Assembly: GCF_000156575.1 (NCBI RefSeq) | Contig: NZ_GG666046.1 | Location: forward strand, 216,780 to 280,779 | Length of the DNA stretch: 64,000 bases | Source: Anaerococcus lactolyticus ATCC 51172 | GTDB lineage: Bacteria; Bacillota; Clostridia; Tissierellales; Peptoniphilaceae | Direction of reading: 5' to 3' | Part shown: positions 32,808 to 40,920 of the stretch, piece after piece | How the letters are laid out: every line of letters starts with the position of its first letter | Position numbering within the stretch: the stretch's first letter is position 1 | Position numbers and translations under genes: made by a program | The notes under the pieces: generated by a model | Told to the model about the DNA's origin: nothing | What the model saw: only the letters and a program-made list of their open reading frames with translations | Database searches by the model: none

Positions 32808-33843
32808 TTTTAGATCTCCTAAAGCCATCATCTATTAACTTATCAAGGATAGATGAAAAATCTACATCATAGAGGTTCATGGCCATCCTTGCAAAAAATG
32901 ATGAAGGGGTAAAGCCTGGGAAGGTGTTGATTTCATTTATATAAAATTGCCTATCATTTCCATAGAAAATATCAACTCTAGCAAATCCTTCGCAACCAGC
33001 AGCCTTGTAGCAGGCTCTGGCAAAGTCCTTGGCTTTTTGTTTGTCATTTTCGTCCATCTTGTAAGGAAGTTCTTCCCTAGTTGATTTTGAAAAATACTTG
33101 GCATCCCAGTCTAAAAATACGTGGTCAGTAATATAAGCTGCAGGGTCAGAGACATCTATATTATCAGAATCTCCAAGGACAGCGAGTTCTATTTCTTGGC
33201 CAATAATTAATTCTTCAACCAAAAGTTTTCTGTCATATTTGAGAGCTTCAAGCCCTGCTTTTTTGAAATCTTTCTTGTTTTCAACTCGAGAAACACCTAC
33301 TGAAGAACCGTTCGCAGATGGTTTAACAATGAGGGGAAGACCGACATAGGCAATACAAGAATCCATAAAGTCATCATCAAAATCTTCCTTATAGCAATAC
33401 TTGTACTTGGCTTGCCTTAATTTAGATTTTTCAAAAATGTCATTTGAAGTCACCTTATCCATGCAAATTGCAGATGAAAGTAGTCCGTTACCTATGTATT
33501 TAAGTCCTACTGCATCCAAAAAGCCTTGGATTGTGCCATCTTCGCCGTAGGTCCCATGGACTACAGGGAGAATTATGGTATTTTCTAAGTCTTCCTTTGA
33601 CACTTCCAAAAGGAAGTCAGCAATGGATGCTTGGGTAGACTTGTCAATTTTTTTTACGAGGGAAAATTCATCAGCTGGATCAAAGTCTTTGAAAGTTGGT
33701 GAAAATTTTCCTTCCTTATCTATATATACGATCTTTTTTTCGTATTTATCCTTATTTAGGTTTTTAACTATGTTAAGAGCACTTCTAAGAGCTATGTCAT
33801 GCTCACTTGATGGCCCTCCGCACAAAATGTATACAGTTTTCAT
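32800..33843 (-). CDS. ddl: D-alanine--D-alanine ligase
   Basis: A 347-residue ATP-grasp enzyme joining two D-alanines. The N-terminus VYILCGGPSSEHDIALRSA holds the first D-Ala site. Next are HGTYGEDGTIQGFLD near residue 95, the ATP-binding KPSANGSSVGVSRV near 175, and EINTFPGFTPSSFF near 310 with the metal-binding Asn. The Phe in the serine-loop region rather than a lactate-type motif agrees with D-Ala specificity and vancomycin susceptibility (inference). ATG 33843 follows AGAGAG. First gene of the minus-strand run ddl-murF-kinase. Confidence 0.94.
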   Translation of the reverse strand: MKTVYILCGGPSSEHDIALRSALNIVKNLNKDKYEKKIVYIDKEGKFSPTFKDFDPADEFSLVKKIDKSTQASIADFLLEVSKEDLENTIILPVVHGTYGEDGTIQGFLDAVGLKYIGNGLLSSAICMDKVTSNDIFEKSKLRQAKYKYCYKEDFDDDFMDSCIAYVGLPLIVKPSANGSSVGVSRVENKKDFKKAGLEALKYDRKLLVEELIIGQEIELAVLGDSDNIDVSDPAAYITDHVFLDWDAKYFSKSTREELPYKMDENDKQKAKDFARACYKAAGCEGFARVDIFYGNDRQFYINEINTFPGFTPSSFFARMAMNLYDVDFSSILDKLIDDGFRRSKND

Positions 33844-34303
33844 AGTTTCTCTCTTTCTATATATATCTAAATAAATTTTACTACATATAAAAAATATGGG
33901 CAAATATATCTGTATATAAAGGAAAATTCGTTTGACTTTGCTAGGAGATATTCTTTTTGGGAGTTAATAATAATTATCAAAAGTTACAAAAAGTTAGTGA
34001 ATTATTACAATAAAAAGTTAGGTTTTAAAATTAACAAACTAGGAATAACTCATCTTTTACAAATAAATTTCATAGAAATTCAGCGTGACGAGAGGTGAGC
34101 GCAAGACAGAAAAGCCTTAAAATCAAAGTTTTAGCATGGGCTGTAAACATTTTGTAATTATTTATTGAATCTACATAATTTACACACAATTAAAAGTTAT
34201 ACTATAACTCGTAATAAGTAATTGTTATCAATTTGTAACTATTGTAACAAATTGTAGCAAAAAATATGAAAATAATTAATTCACATAGATAAAAGGAGTA
34301 AAA
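33844..34303. other. Divergent intergenic region of 460 bases
   Basis: No gene. It carries the divergent promoters of ddl and of the Apf-like gene. There is a WalR-like box at 34142-34158, a 15-base palindrome AGTTATACTATAACT at 34195-34209, and three TTGTARC blocks at about 34231-34257. ATTCAGCGTGACGAG near 34080 may be a worn remnant of the palindromic element of 14.8/30.3 kb. Confidence 0.6.
34142..34158 (+). promoter_or_regulatory. WalR-like box
   Basis: TGTAAA-CATTT-TGTAAT fits the WalR (YycF) consensus TGTWAH-N5-TGTWAH at every position, about 150 bases upstream of a secreted cell-wall protein gene, the classic target class of WalR. Confidence 0.55.
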
Positions 34304-35113
34304 ATGAAATTTATAACAAAGTACGCCCTAGCAGCAGCCCTAGTAATACCGTCGGTATTTGCCTTCGGTTCACACAAGGCAGAAGCAGCAAGCGCTGTTA
34401 TCAATAAGGACCTAGCAAACGGAGTAAATGTGAGAAGTGAAGCTAAGCTTGGAGATAATATTATCGGTCTTATAGACGATGAAGATTCTCAATATGAGAT
34501 TAAGGATAAGAAAGACGGTTGGTTACTAATCGATTTTGAAGGCAAGGATGCCTATGTATCTGCTGATCTTTTCCACTTACTTGAAGAAACAGAACTTGTT
34601 TCTGCTACAAACTTTAGAAAAGAAGCTAGCCTTGATTCAGAAATCATAGAAGTTTTAGATAAGGGAACAGCTGCAAAGGCATTGGAAATAGCTGATAATG
34701 GTTTTGTAAAGGTAGAAATTGACGGAAAAGTTGGATATGTTTACAACAACCTATTAAAAACTTTCAGAGAAAAAAACGAGAAGGTTAAGGCTCAAAAAGT
34801 ACAAGAACAAAAGGCTCAAGCTAAAAAGGCCCAAGCCGCTAAAAAACAAGCGCCAGCAAAAAATACAAACCAATCTTACAAAGGCTCAACAAATTGGGCT
34901 AAGGAATGGATAGCTCAAAGAGAATCAGGTGGTTCATACACAGCCTACAACCCAAGAGGTGGCTATTATGGTAGATACCAATTAAACCCATCCCTAGTTC
35001 GTTACGGCGCAAGTCCAGCTGAACAAGAAGCAGCAGCAGATAACTATGTAGCTCAAAGATATGGCTCATGGGAAAATGCTCAAGCATTCTGGCAAAGAAA
35101 CGGTTGGTACTAG
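34304..35113 (+). CDS. Secreted SH3-domain protein with Apf/transglycosylase-like C-terminus
   Basis: A 269-residue exported protein. The signal peptide ends in AEA-AS near residue 29. Two SH3-type repeats follow at about 30-92 (NGVNVRSEAKLGDNIIG, GWLLIDFEGKDAYVS) and 96-152, then a Lys/Ala/Gln linker. The C-terminal 70 residues (EWIAQRESGGSYTAYNPRGG..., YGRYQLNPSL, AQAFWQRNGWY) match the aggregation-promoting factor/IsaA-like lysozyme-fold domain, with a catalytic-type Glu in RESGG. The SH3 repeats should bind the wall and the C-terminus may cleave glycan. RBS AAAGGAG. A WalR-like box upstream fits. Confidence 0.88.
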   Translation: MKFITKYALAAALVIPSVFAFGSHKAEAASAVINKDLANGVNVRSEAKLGDNIIGLIDDEDSQYEIKDKKDGWLLIDFEGKDAYVSADLFHLLEETELVSATNFRKEASLDSEIIEVLDKGTAAKALEIADNGFVKVEIDGKVGYVYNNLLKTFREKNEKVKAQKVQEQKAQAKKAQAAKKQAPAKNTNQSYKGSTNWAKEWIAQRESGGSYTAYNPRGGYYGRYQLNPSLVRYGASPAEQEAAADNYVAQRYGSWENAQAFWQRNGWY

Positions 35114-35118
35114 AATAC

Positions 35119-35147
35119 TAAAGCTCAGTTTAACTGGGCTTTTTTTG
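35119..35147 (+). terminator. Rho-independent terminator
   Basis: Stem AAAGCTCAGTT / AACTGGGCTTT with T-run right after the Apf-like gene. Confidence 0.87.
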
Positions 35148-35264
35148 GTGGGAAAATTAAGTTTTTATTTATATGAAAATGGTGAAAGTATTCAAGAGGC
35201 TAAAAATCTTTCCTTTATTCTAATAATATAATAAAACCGGGGTACAATGAATATGGAGGATTTT

Positions 35265-35534
35265 ATGAAAGCAATACTTACTATTATTGGAAAAGATAGA
35301 CCGGGAATAATTTACCAAGTGACAGAGATTTTATATAACTATAATATAAATATCTTAGATATGAGCCAAACTATTATGGAAGATAAGTTTGTGGCTATGA
35401 TTAATATTGATTTAACAAAGGCTAATGCTGATTTTGGCAAAATTACAGCAAGTTTTGATGATCTTTCTAAGCAAACTAAACTTGAAATTAGGATTCAAAA
35501 CGAAGAAGTTTTTGATGTGATGCATAGGATTTAA
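35265..35534 (+). CDS. ACT-domain protein (UPF0237)
   Basis: An 89-residue single ACT domain ([39 protein letters not shown]), the UPF0237 type that nearly always precedes a UPF0210 gene, as it does here two bases later. ACT domains bind amino acids, so it is probably a small-molecule-sensing partner. ATG 35265 follows GGAGGA; an in-frame ATG at 35247 is less likely. Confidence 0.9.
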   Translation: MKAILTIIGKDRPGIIYQVTEILYNYNINILDMSQTIMEDKFVAMINIDLTKANADFGKITASFDDLSKQTKLEIRIQNEEVFDVMHRI

Positions 35535-35535
35535 G

Positions 35536-36885
35536 ATGGATAAGGCAAATATTTTAGAAACAATAAAAATGCTTGATGAAGAAAATCTTGATATCAGGAC
35601 TCTAACCATGGGTGTTAGTCTACTTGACTGTATCGACCCTGACTACATAAAGGCTTGCGATAAAATTTACGATAAGCTTATTAGGGAGAGTAAGGATTTT
35701 CTAAAAGTGTCCAAGGAAATTTCTCAAATTTACGGAGTGCCAATTGTAAATAACAGGATAGCTGTGACCCCGATTTCCTTAATCGCGGCGGCAACAGACC
35801 TTGATGACTACACACCATTTGCGAAAACTCTAGATAAGGCTGCAAAGGATATTGGTATTGACTTTATTGGTGGATTTTCTGCCCTAGTTGAAAAGGGAAT
35901 GACACCTGCTGATGAAATTTTGATAAAATCAATTCCAAGAGCTTTGGCTGAAACAGATTTAGTTTGTGCTTCAATTAATATTGGCTCTACTAAGGCTGGA
36001 ATCAATATGGATGCAACTGATCTTTGTGGAAAGACTATAAAAGAATTAGCAGCTAATACTGAAAATGCTTTTGGCTGTGCAAAATTGGTTGTTTTTGCCA
36101 ATGCTGTTGAGGATAATCCATTTATGGCAGGCGCCTTCCACGGAGTTGGTGAGGCTGATACAGTGATAAGCGTTGGTATTTCAGGGCCAGGAGTAGTTAA
36201 AGCAGCCATTTCTGGTAAAGAAAATTTAAAAATAAATGAAATTTATGAAATAATCAAGAAAACAGCCTTTAAAATCACAAGGATGGGTGAATTAATTTGC
36301 CAAGAAGTTTGTAAAAAACTTGATAAAAATTTTGGTATAGTTGACCTTTCCCTTGCTCCAACACCTGCTATTGGCGATTCTGTTGGTAGGATTTTACAAG
36401 AAATCGGCATTGATAAGGTAGGGGGCCATGGCACAATTGCTGCCCTTGCCATGTTAAATGACGCAGTTAAAAAAGGCGGAATTATGGCTAGCTCCAGGGT
36501 CGGAGGTCTTTCAGGTGCCTTTATCCCTGTTAGTGAGGATGAGGCTATGATTGAAGCAGCCGGCAAGGGTTGGATTAGTTTTGATAAGCTAGAAGCAATG
36601 ACTTGTGTTTGTTCAGTTGGCCTTGATATGATTGCTATTCCAGGCAAGACCACTGCGGCTAGCATTTCAGCTATGATTGCAGATGAGGCTGCCCTTGGAG
36701 TAATAAATAATAAGACGACAGCAGTGAGACTTATCCCTGTTCCAGGCAAGGACGTGGGGGATCAAGTAGAATTTGGTGGTCTACTTGGCTACGCTCCAAT
36801 TATAGATGTGGGTGAGTCAGATTCAAGTATTATGATAAGTAGGGGAGGATACATTCCTGCTCCTGTTCATTCTTTTAAAAATTAA
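35536..36885 (+). CDS. PFL-family protein (UPF0210)
   Basis: A 449-residue protein of the UPF0210/DUF711 family, distantly related to the pyruvate formate-lyase fold. Typical stretches: [20 protein letters not shown] near the N-terminus, [25 protein letters not shown], and [13 protein letters not shown] near the C-terminus. Members are widespread in anaerobes, but no reaction is established to my knowledge. It is translationally linked to the ACT protein just upstream, which suggests amino-acid-responsive control. Confidence 0.92.
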   Translation: MDKANILETIKMLDEENLDIRTLTMGVSLLDCIDPDYIKACDKIYDKLIRESKDFLKVSKEISQIYGVPIVNNRIAVTPISLIAAATDLDDYTPFAKTLDKAAKDIGIDFIGGFSALVEKGMTPADEILIKSIPRALAETDLVCASINIGSTKAGINMDATDLCGKTIKELAANTENAFGCAKLVVFANAVEDNPFMAGAFHGVGEADTVISVGISGPGVVKAAISGKENLKINEIYEIIKKTAFKITRMGELICQEVCKKLDKNFGIVDLSLAPTPAIGDSVGRILQEIGIDKVGGHGTIAALAMLNDAVKKGGIMASSRVGGLSGAFIPVSEDEAMIEAAGKGWISFDKLEAMTCVCSVGLDMIAIPGKTTAASISAMIADEAALGVINNKTTAVRLIPVPGKDVGDQVEFGGLLGYAPIIDVGESDSSIMISRGGYIPAPVHSFKN

Positions 36886-36894
36886 GGAGGAAGT

Positions 36895-37419
36895 ATGACA
36901 GACAAAAATCCAATAGTGACCTTCATGATGGAAAATGGAGATGTAATCAAGGCTGAGCTTTATCCAGACCTTGCTCCAAATACCGTAAATAACTTTATTT
37001 CCCTAATTAAAAAGGGCTTTTATGATGGGCTAATCTTTCACAGAGTAATTAAAAATTTCATGATCCAAGGTGGCGACCCAGAAGGCACAGGCATGGGTGG
37101 ACCAGGCTATGCTATTAAGGGTGAATTTAACCAAAATGGTTTTAAGAATGACTTAAAACACGAAAGAGGAGTCTTGTCCATGGCGAGAAGTTTTATGCTA
37201 GATTCAGCCGGCAGCCAATTTTTCATCATGCACAAGGATAGCCCACACTTAGATGGAGAGTATGCAGGTTTTGGCAAGGTTATTGAAGGAATTGACGTGG
37301 TAGATAAGATAGCGGAAACAAAAACTGATAGACAAGATAGACCAAAAGAAGATGTGAGAATCAAAAAAGCAAGTGTAGAAACTTTTGGCAAAGAATATCC
37401 AGAAGTAGTGAAAATGTAA
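36895..37419 (+). CDS. Peptidyl-prolyl cis-trans isomerase, cyclophilin type
   Basis: A 174-residue cytoplasmic cyclophilin (no signal peptide). Active-site motifs: NNFISLIKKGFYDGLIFHRVI near residue 30 (with Arg and Phe of FHR), MIQGGDPEGTG near 59, GSQFFIMHKDSPHLD near 105 and FGKVIEGIDVV. It catalyses proline isomerisation in folding proteins. RBS AAGGAGG. It ends at a perfect bidirectional terminator. Confidence 0.94.
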   Translation: MTDKNPIVTFMMENGDVIKAELYPDLAPNTVNNFISLIKKGFYDGLIFHRVIKNFMIQGGDPEGTGMGGPGYAIKGEFNQNGFKNDLKHERGVLSMARSFMLDSAGSQFFIMHKDSPHLDGEYAGFGKVIEGIDVVDKIAETKTDRQDRPKEDVRIKKASVETFGKEYPEVVKM

Positions 37420-37433
37420 GAATTTAAGTATAG

Positions 37434-37457
37434 AAAAGGCCCCAATTGGGGCCTTTT
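37434..37457. terminator. Bidirectional terminator
   Basis: A perfect 24-base palindrome with arms AAAAGGCCCCAA / TTGGGGCCTTTT between convergent cyclophilin and PTS genes. Confidence 0.92.
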
Positions 37458-37458
37458 C

Positions 37459-37890
37459 TTATATACCATCTTCTTCAAAGTCATCAACTTCTTCTTTTTT
37501 TGTTTCAAAGACGATTAGTGATTCTTTGGCAGTTTGAATTATATCTTCAACACCTGCATCTATATCATCACTATCTGAGTTGATTGCTGTATAGAGGCTT
37601 GCAAAATTTAAACCTCCAATTACTCTGACATTTTCCCTATCTCCTAGGGTCATCACTGACCTATTAAATGGTGTGCCACCTGCAAGGTCTGCTAGGATGA
37701 AGATGTTTTTATAGTTTTTTGTTAGTTCTTCGTAGTCAACTAGAAGTTTTTGATCAAAAGCTTCTAGACTATCGTTGTCTTTAAATTCTTCTACTCTGAC
37801 ATTGTCAAACTCGCCAGCTATCATCTTAATGGCAGAATATACGCCACTAGCAAGGCTTGCATGACTTACAGCTATTACCGCATTTGCCAT
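37459..37890 (-). CDS. PTS EIIA component, mannose family
   Basis: A 143-residue EIIA: AVIAVSHASLASGV with phosphorylatable His10, ILADLAGGTPFN near residue 69, and GGLNFASLYTAI near 95. An acidic tail ends the protein. ATG 37890 shares one base with the EIID stop (TAATG), so this is the distal gene of the PTS operon IIB-IIC-IID-IIA read on the minus strand. Confidence 0.92.
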   Translation of the reverse strand: MANAVIAVSHASLASGVYSAIKMIAGEFDNVRVEEFKDNDSLEAFDQKLLVDYEELTKNYKNIFILADLAGGTPFNRSVMTLGDRENVRVIGGLNFASLYTAINSDSDDIDAGVEDIIQTAKESLIVFETKKEEVDDFEEDGI

Positions 37891-38882
37891 TAGAATAATC
37901 CTATATAAGATCCTACTACACCCATTGCTAATAGAAGCATGATACAGTAAATTGGTGTCCATTTCTTCTTAGCAAGTAACCAGTAAAGTAGGAGAGTTAT
38001 AGCAAGAGGTACTAGGTCTGGAATGATTCCGTCTAATACTTTTTGGATATCGATTTGAACAGGTTGTTCTTCGTAAGTTGTAAAGGAAATTTGGCTCTTA
38101 CCATTGCCAAGATCTTTTACTGCTGCGCCATCAGCCATCTTATCCTTGTTGCCATCAACATAGAGGTAGCTAGCATAGTCAGGAAGCTCTGCATTATCAA
38201 CTATGGTTTGGATAGGAACTGGAGCTTGGGTAGTACCGTTGTCTACCTTTAGGGCGATTTCTGTTGAACCATATACAGATACTAGGGCACCAACAACGAT
38301 AACGCCGAGGATTGATGCAGCTCTAGTAAATTCACGAGCATTGGCAGTCAACATATCTATAGCAGATTCACCCATCTTATAAGACCAATTCATTAGCCAG
38401 TAACGGATTGCAAATTGGAAGATGTTAAATACAACTAAGAATAAGATTGGACCTGCAAAGTTACCTTGGAGGGCCATGTTTGAAGATATACCTGCAACAA
38501 TTGGTACAAGGGTGAACCAGAAGAGGGCATCTCCGATACCACCAAGAGGTCCCATTGCGGCAACTCTTACCGCTCTGATTGTTGGTATATCAACCTTGTT
38601 TTGCTCTAGTGAAAGGATAATACCCATTACAAAGTTGATTAAGAATGGGTGAGTGTTGAAGAATTCAAGGTTGTGTTCCATTGACTTAGCTAAGTCTTCC
38701 TTGTCTGTATGGATTTTTTCAAGACCTGGAAGGATTGAATAAAGCCAACCTGCAGCCTGCATTCTTTCGTAGTTGAATGATGCTTGAAGGAATAAAGACC
38801 TCCAAACCATTTTATTTAATGTTTTCTGATCTAAGTGAGGACTTGGATTTAGATCTTTATATTGCATATCATTATATTCCAT
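37890..38882 (-). CDS. PTS EIID component, mannose family, with periplasmic-side insert
   Basis: A 330-residue EIID, 50 residues longer than the paralogue at 24498. Conserved ASFNYERMQAAGWLYS near residue 33 and GPLGGIGDALFWF near 113. Extra length lies between the membrane segments near residue 207 and near 285: a hydrophilic stretch (KVDNGTTQAPVPIQTIVDN, YVDGNKDKMADG, SQISFTTYEE). That loop faces outward in the known topology and is found in the ManZ/AgaD-like branch. It overlaps the IIC gene by 11 bases. Confidence 0.92.
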   Translation of the reverse strand: MEYNDMQYKDLNPSPHLDQKTLNKMVWRSLFLQASFNYERMQAAGWLYSILPGLEKIHTDKEDLAKSMEHNLEFFNTHPFLINFVMGIILSLEQNKVDIPTIRAVRVAAMGPLGGIGDALFWFTLVPIVAGISSNMALQGNFAGPILFLVVFNIFQFAIRYWLMNWSYKMGESAIDMLTANAREFTRAASILGVIVVGALVSVYGSTEIALKVDNGTTQAPVPIQTIVDNAELPDYASYLYVDGNKDKMADGAAVKDLGNGKSQISFTTYEEQPVQIDIQKVLDGIIPDLVPLAITLLLYWLLAKKKWTPIYCIMLLLAMGVVGSYIGLF

Positions 38883-39669
38883 CTTCTTCTCCTGTCTCTA
38901 CTACAACTGTACTTTTCATCTTGGTATTGATTTGGTAATCCCAGAATGCAATCGCAAAACCGATAGCAGCGATTAATAATAGGGCTGCACCTGAAAGTGA
39001 TGCATTTGCCATAACGATAACAGCAAGAGCGAAACCTACAAAGAAGAAACCCCATAGGTCACGAGATATCATTAATCTTAATAGAACTGCAAAACCAACA
39101 TATTTCATCATACCACCTGCAACGCTAAGTCCGTGCATGAATGTTTCTGGAATCTTGCTTGTAAGCTCAGTACCGAATGTTGAACCAGCAATGAAGAAAA
39201 ATACTACGATTAAACCAAAGATTGTACCTAGGGCAATCATTGATAGGTAATTGATCTTTTCAATTCCCTTTGGATTAGCTTCCTTGGCATATTGGTCAGC
39301 CTTAGACATTACTGGAGCCATTAGGGTAAAGATTAAGGTTACACCGTATTGGCCGAGTAGGGCAAAAGGTATAGCTGCTGCTACTGCTGCGTTTGGTTCA
39401 AGACCAGAAGTTATAGCGAAAATAACTGCAACAATTCCACCTACTACAGCGTTTGGTGGTTGAGCTCCACCTACTGGCATGTTACCAATGGTCATTAGTT
39501 GGTAGCTTGCGCCAACTATCAGACCAGTATGAGCATCACCTAGAATCCAACCTACTATAGGACCGGTTACGATCGGTTGGTAAAGAGATTCTAGGAATGA
39601 AAATTGATCTATAGCTGCTACGAAAGTAACTATAAATATTAGAATTACTTGTAAAATATTAATATTCAT
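38872..39669 (-). CDS. PTS EIIC component, mannose family
   Basis: A 265-residue membrane permease subunit: SLYQPIVTGPIVGWILGDAH near residue 28 and PVGGAQPPNAVVGG near 66 are typical of the sorbose/AgaC type. About eight hydrophobic segments. RBS TAGGAGG. It pairs with EIID for sugar passage. Confidence 0.93.
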   Translation of the reverse strand: MNINILQVILIFIVTFVAAIDQFSFLESLYQPIVTGPIVGWILGDAHTGLIVGASYQLMTIGNMPVGGAQPPNAVVGGIVAVIFAITSGLEPNAAVAAAIPFALLGQYGVTLIFTLMAPVMSKADQYAKEANPKGIEKINYLSMIALGTIFGLIVVFFFIAGSTFGTELTSKIPETFMHGLSVAGGMMKYVGFAVLLRLMISRDLWGFFFVGFALAVIVMANASLSGAALLLIAAIGFAIAFWDYQINTKMKSTVVVETGEEDGI

Positions 39670-39685
39670 TTTTTCCTCCTAGGAT

Positions 39686-40162
39686 TTATGAGAATAGTTT
39701 GTTTATGTCTTCGGCGCTTTCTGTTGGAACCTTTCTAATTTCTAGATTAACACCTAAGTCTCTAAGCTTTTTGAAAGCTTCCACGTCTTTATCATCAACT
39801 GCAACAACGCCTGCAACTTGTCTTTTACCTTCAGCCATGTGCATATTTCCAATATTTACATCTTTAATAGGCACACCACCTTCAACTAAGGTAAGAACGT
39901 CTTCTGGGCTTTCGCAAATGATAAAGATTTTTTGTCTGTCTGCTGCCTTGTGGATGGTATCAATTGTCTTTTGTAAAGACCAATACCTGGTAGCAACACC
40001 TGTAGGAGCTGCCATATCCATAAGGTTTTGCCTCATCTTTTTCTCAGCAACATCATCGTTAGCAACAAGAATGAGGTTAGCACCGATATGCTTAGTCCAC
40101 TGGGTAGCAACCTGGCCGTGGAGTAACCTGTTGTCAATTCTTGTAAGTAATATGTTTGGCAT
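39686..40162 (-). CDS. PTS EIIB component, mannose family
   Basis: A 158-residue EIIB: LLTRIDNRLLHGQVATQWTK with active His15, ICESPEDVLTLVEGGVPI in the middle, and VNIGNMHMAEGKRQV, the family's VNxGxM segment. It is closest in style to AgaV/AgaB-type N-acetylgalactosamine/galactosamine systems, an inference supported by the divergent agaS-like gene. RBS AAGGAGG. Confidence 0.92.
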   Translation of the reverse strand: MPNILLTRIDNRLLHGQVATQWTKHIGANLILVANDDVAEKKMRQNLMDMAAPTGVATRYWSLQKTIDTIHKAADRQKIFIICESPEDVLTLVEGGVPIKDVNIGNMHMAEGKRQVAGVVAVDDKDVEAFKKLRDLGVNLEIRKVPTESAEDINKLFS

Positions 40163-40171
40163 CTTTCCTCC

Positions 40172-40447
40172 TTAACTTATAATCTCACTTATTGAGTAAC
40201 GACTTACTTTCATGTTAACATCCTTGGCTACATTGATAATTGCTGTTTCTTCATTAAGGCTAACAATCTTACCATAAATTCCGCCAGTTAACATGACTTC
40301 CTTACCAGGTTTAAGATCCTTGTGAAGTTTTTCAAAATACTTTTTCTTTTTCTTAAGACTTATGTGAGAAAGTATTTGACTTATTACTCCAAAGATAGCA
40401 ATAAAGACTAATAAGACCAAGGATGTTCTTGCAATTTCAGCTGGCAT
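40172..40447 (-). CDS. yajC: YajC, preprotein translocase accessory subunit
   Basis: A 91-residue protein: one N-terminal transmembrane helix (about residues 6-25), a basic stretch (LKKKKKYFEKLHKDLKPG) and the conserved beta-rich VMLTGGIYGKIVSLNEETAIINV. YajC joins SecDF at the translocon. ATG 40447 lies after AAAGGAGG. Unusually, it is the first gene of a sugar-PTS operon rather than with secDF or tgt, and so under the same sugar-responsive operator. Confidence 0.88.
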   Translation of the reverse strand: MPAEIARTSLVLLVFIAIFGVISQILSHISLKKKKKYFEKLHKDLKPGKEVMLTGGIYGKIVSLNEETAIINVAKDVNMKVSRYSISEIIS

Positions 40448-40593
40448 AAAACCTCCTTTCTTAATTCGACTCAAAACCACTAAAACATTTTCCTCTAATA
40501 AAAAAGTATTTAAAATTTCAAATAAGAAAAAGAATAAATTCCTTTTTTATATTCAGGAAGAAAATATTTTGGTAAAAATTTTACAGTCTTATC

Positions 40594-40605
40594 TGGTAAT
40601 TACCA
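40594..40605. promoter_or_regulatory. Operator 1, TGGTAATTACCA
   Basis: A perfect 12-base palindrome covering the expected start point of the minus-strand PTS promoter; likely bound by the GntR/UTRA protein at 42051. Confidence 0.75.
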
Positions 40606-40607
40606 TT

Positions 40608-40636
40608 ATTATAAAACATAAAGTAGAATGTGTCAA
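40608..40636 (-). promoter_or_regulatory. Promoter of yajC-PTS operon
   Basis: On the minus strand TTGACA (40636-40631), 17-base spacer, TATAAT (40613-40608): full consensus. Confidence 0.88.
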
Positions 40637-40702
40637 TACTTAAAAAGGAGAAAATAGGTTGTGTGGTATCTAAATTAAGAAATCAATTTGCTAAAAAATT
40701 AC

Positions 40703-40731
40703 TTGACCTAAAAGAATTTATCCTATATACT
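40703..40731 (+). promoter_or_regulatory. Distal promoter P1 of the agaS-like gene
   Basis: TTGACC at 40703-40708, 17-base spacer, TATACT at 40726-40731. It would give a leader of about 180 bases. Operator 2 lies about six bases past its start point. Confidence 0.7.
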
Positions 40732-40742
40732 TATAACAAATA

Positions 40743-40756
40743 GTGGTAATTACCAC
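40743..40756. promoter_or_regulatory. Operator 2, GTGGTAATTACCAC
   Basis: A perfect 14-base palindrome containing the same TGGTAATTACCA core as operator 1, just downstream of promoter P1. Confidence 0.75.
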
Positions 40757-40839
40757 AAATCATATGAAAACTTTTTCTTGAGAAATAAGTTGGAAGATTT
40801 GTTAAAAAATGATTTCAAAATAATAAATCAGATTTTTAA

Positions 40840-40867
40840 TTGACGCAATAGATAAATCTTATATAAT
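40840..40867 (+). promoter_or_regulatory. Proximal promoter P2 of the agaS-like gene
   Basis: TTGACG at 40840-40845, 16-base spacer, TATAAT at 40862-40867. Confidence 0.8.
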
Positions 40868-40875
40868 ATTAGAAA

Positions 40876-40887
40876 TGGTAATGACCA
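40876..40887. promoter_or_regulatory. Operator 3, TGGTAATGACCA
   Basis: Differs from operators 1 and 2 at one base. It lies at the expected start point of promoter P2. Confidence 0.72.
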
Positions 40888-40920
40888 ATTACATACTATT
40901 GAAAAAATTAGGAGGCTCAT

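Larger units (their letters stand above)
40448..40920. promoter_or_regulatory. Divergent control region with three promoters and three operators
   Basis: A 473-base region without genes between yajC/PTS (minus) and the agaS-like gene (plus). Three near-identical palindromes each sit at or just past the start point of a good promoter. Individual sites are listed separately. Confidence 0.8.

Noticed and set aside
34074..34110. Third copy of the MITE-like element near ATTCAGCGTGACGAG
   Set aside because: Only a loose match to the GACGAACGAA block and no inverted ends visible.
35808..36749. Two long minus-strand frames opposite the UPF0210 gene
   Set aside because: Composition mirrors the complementary coding strand; no start sites and no recognisable domains.
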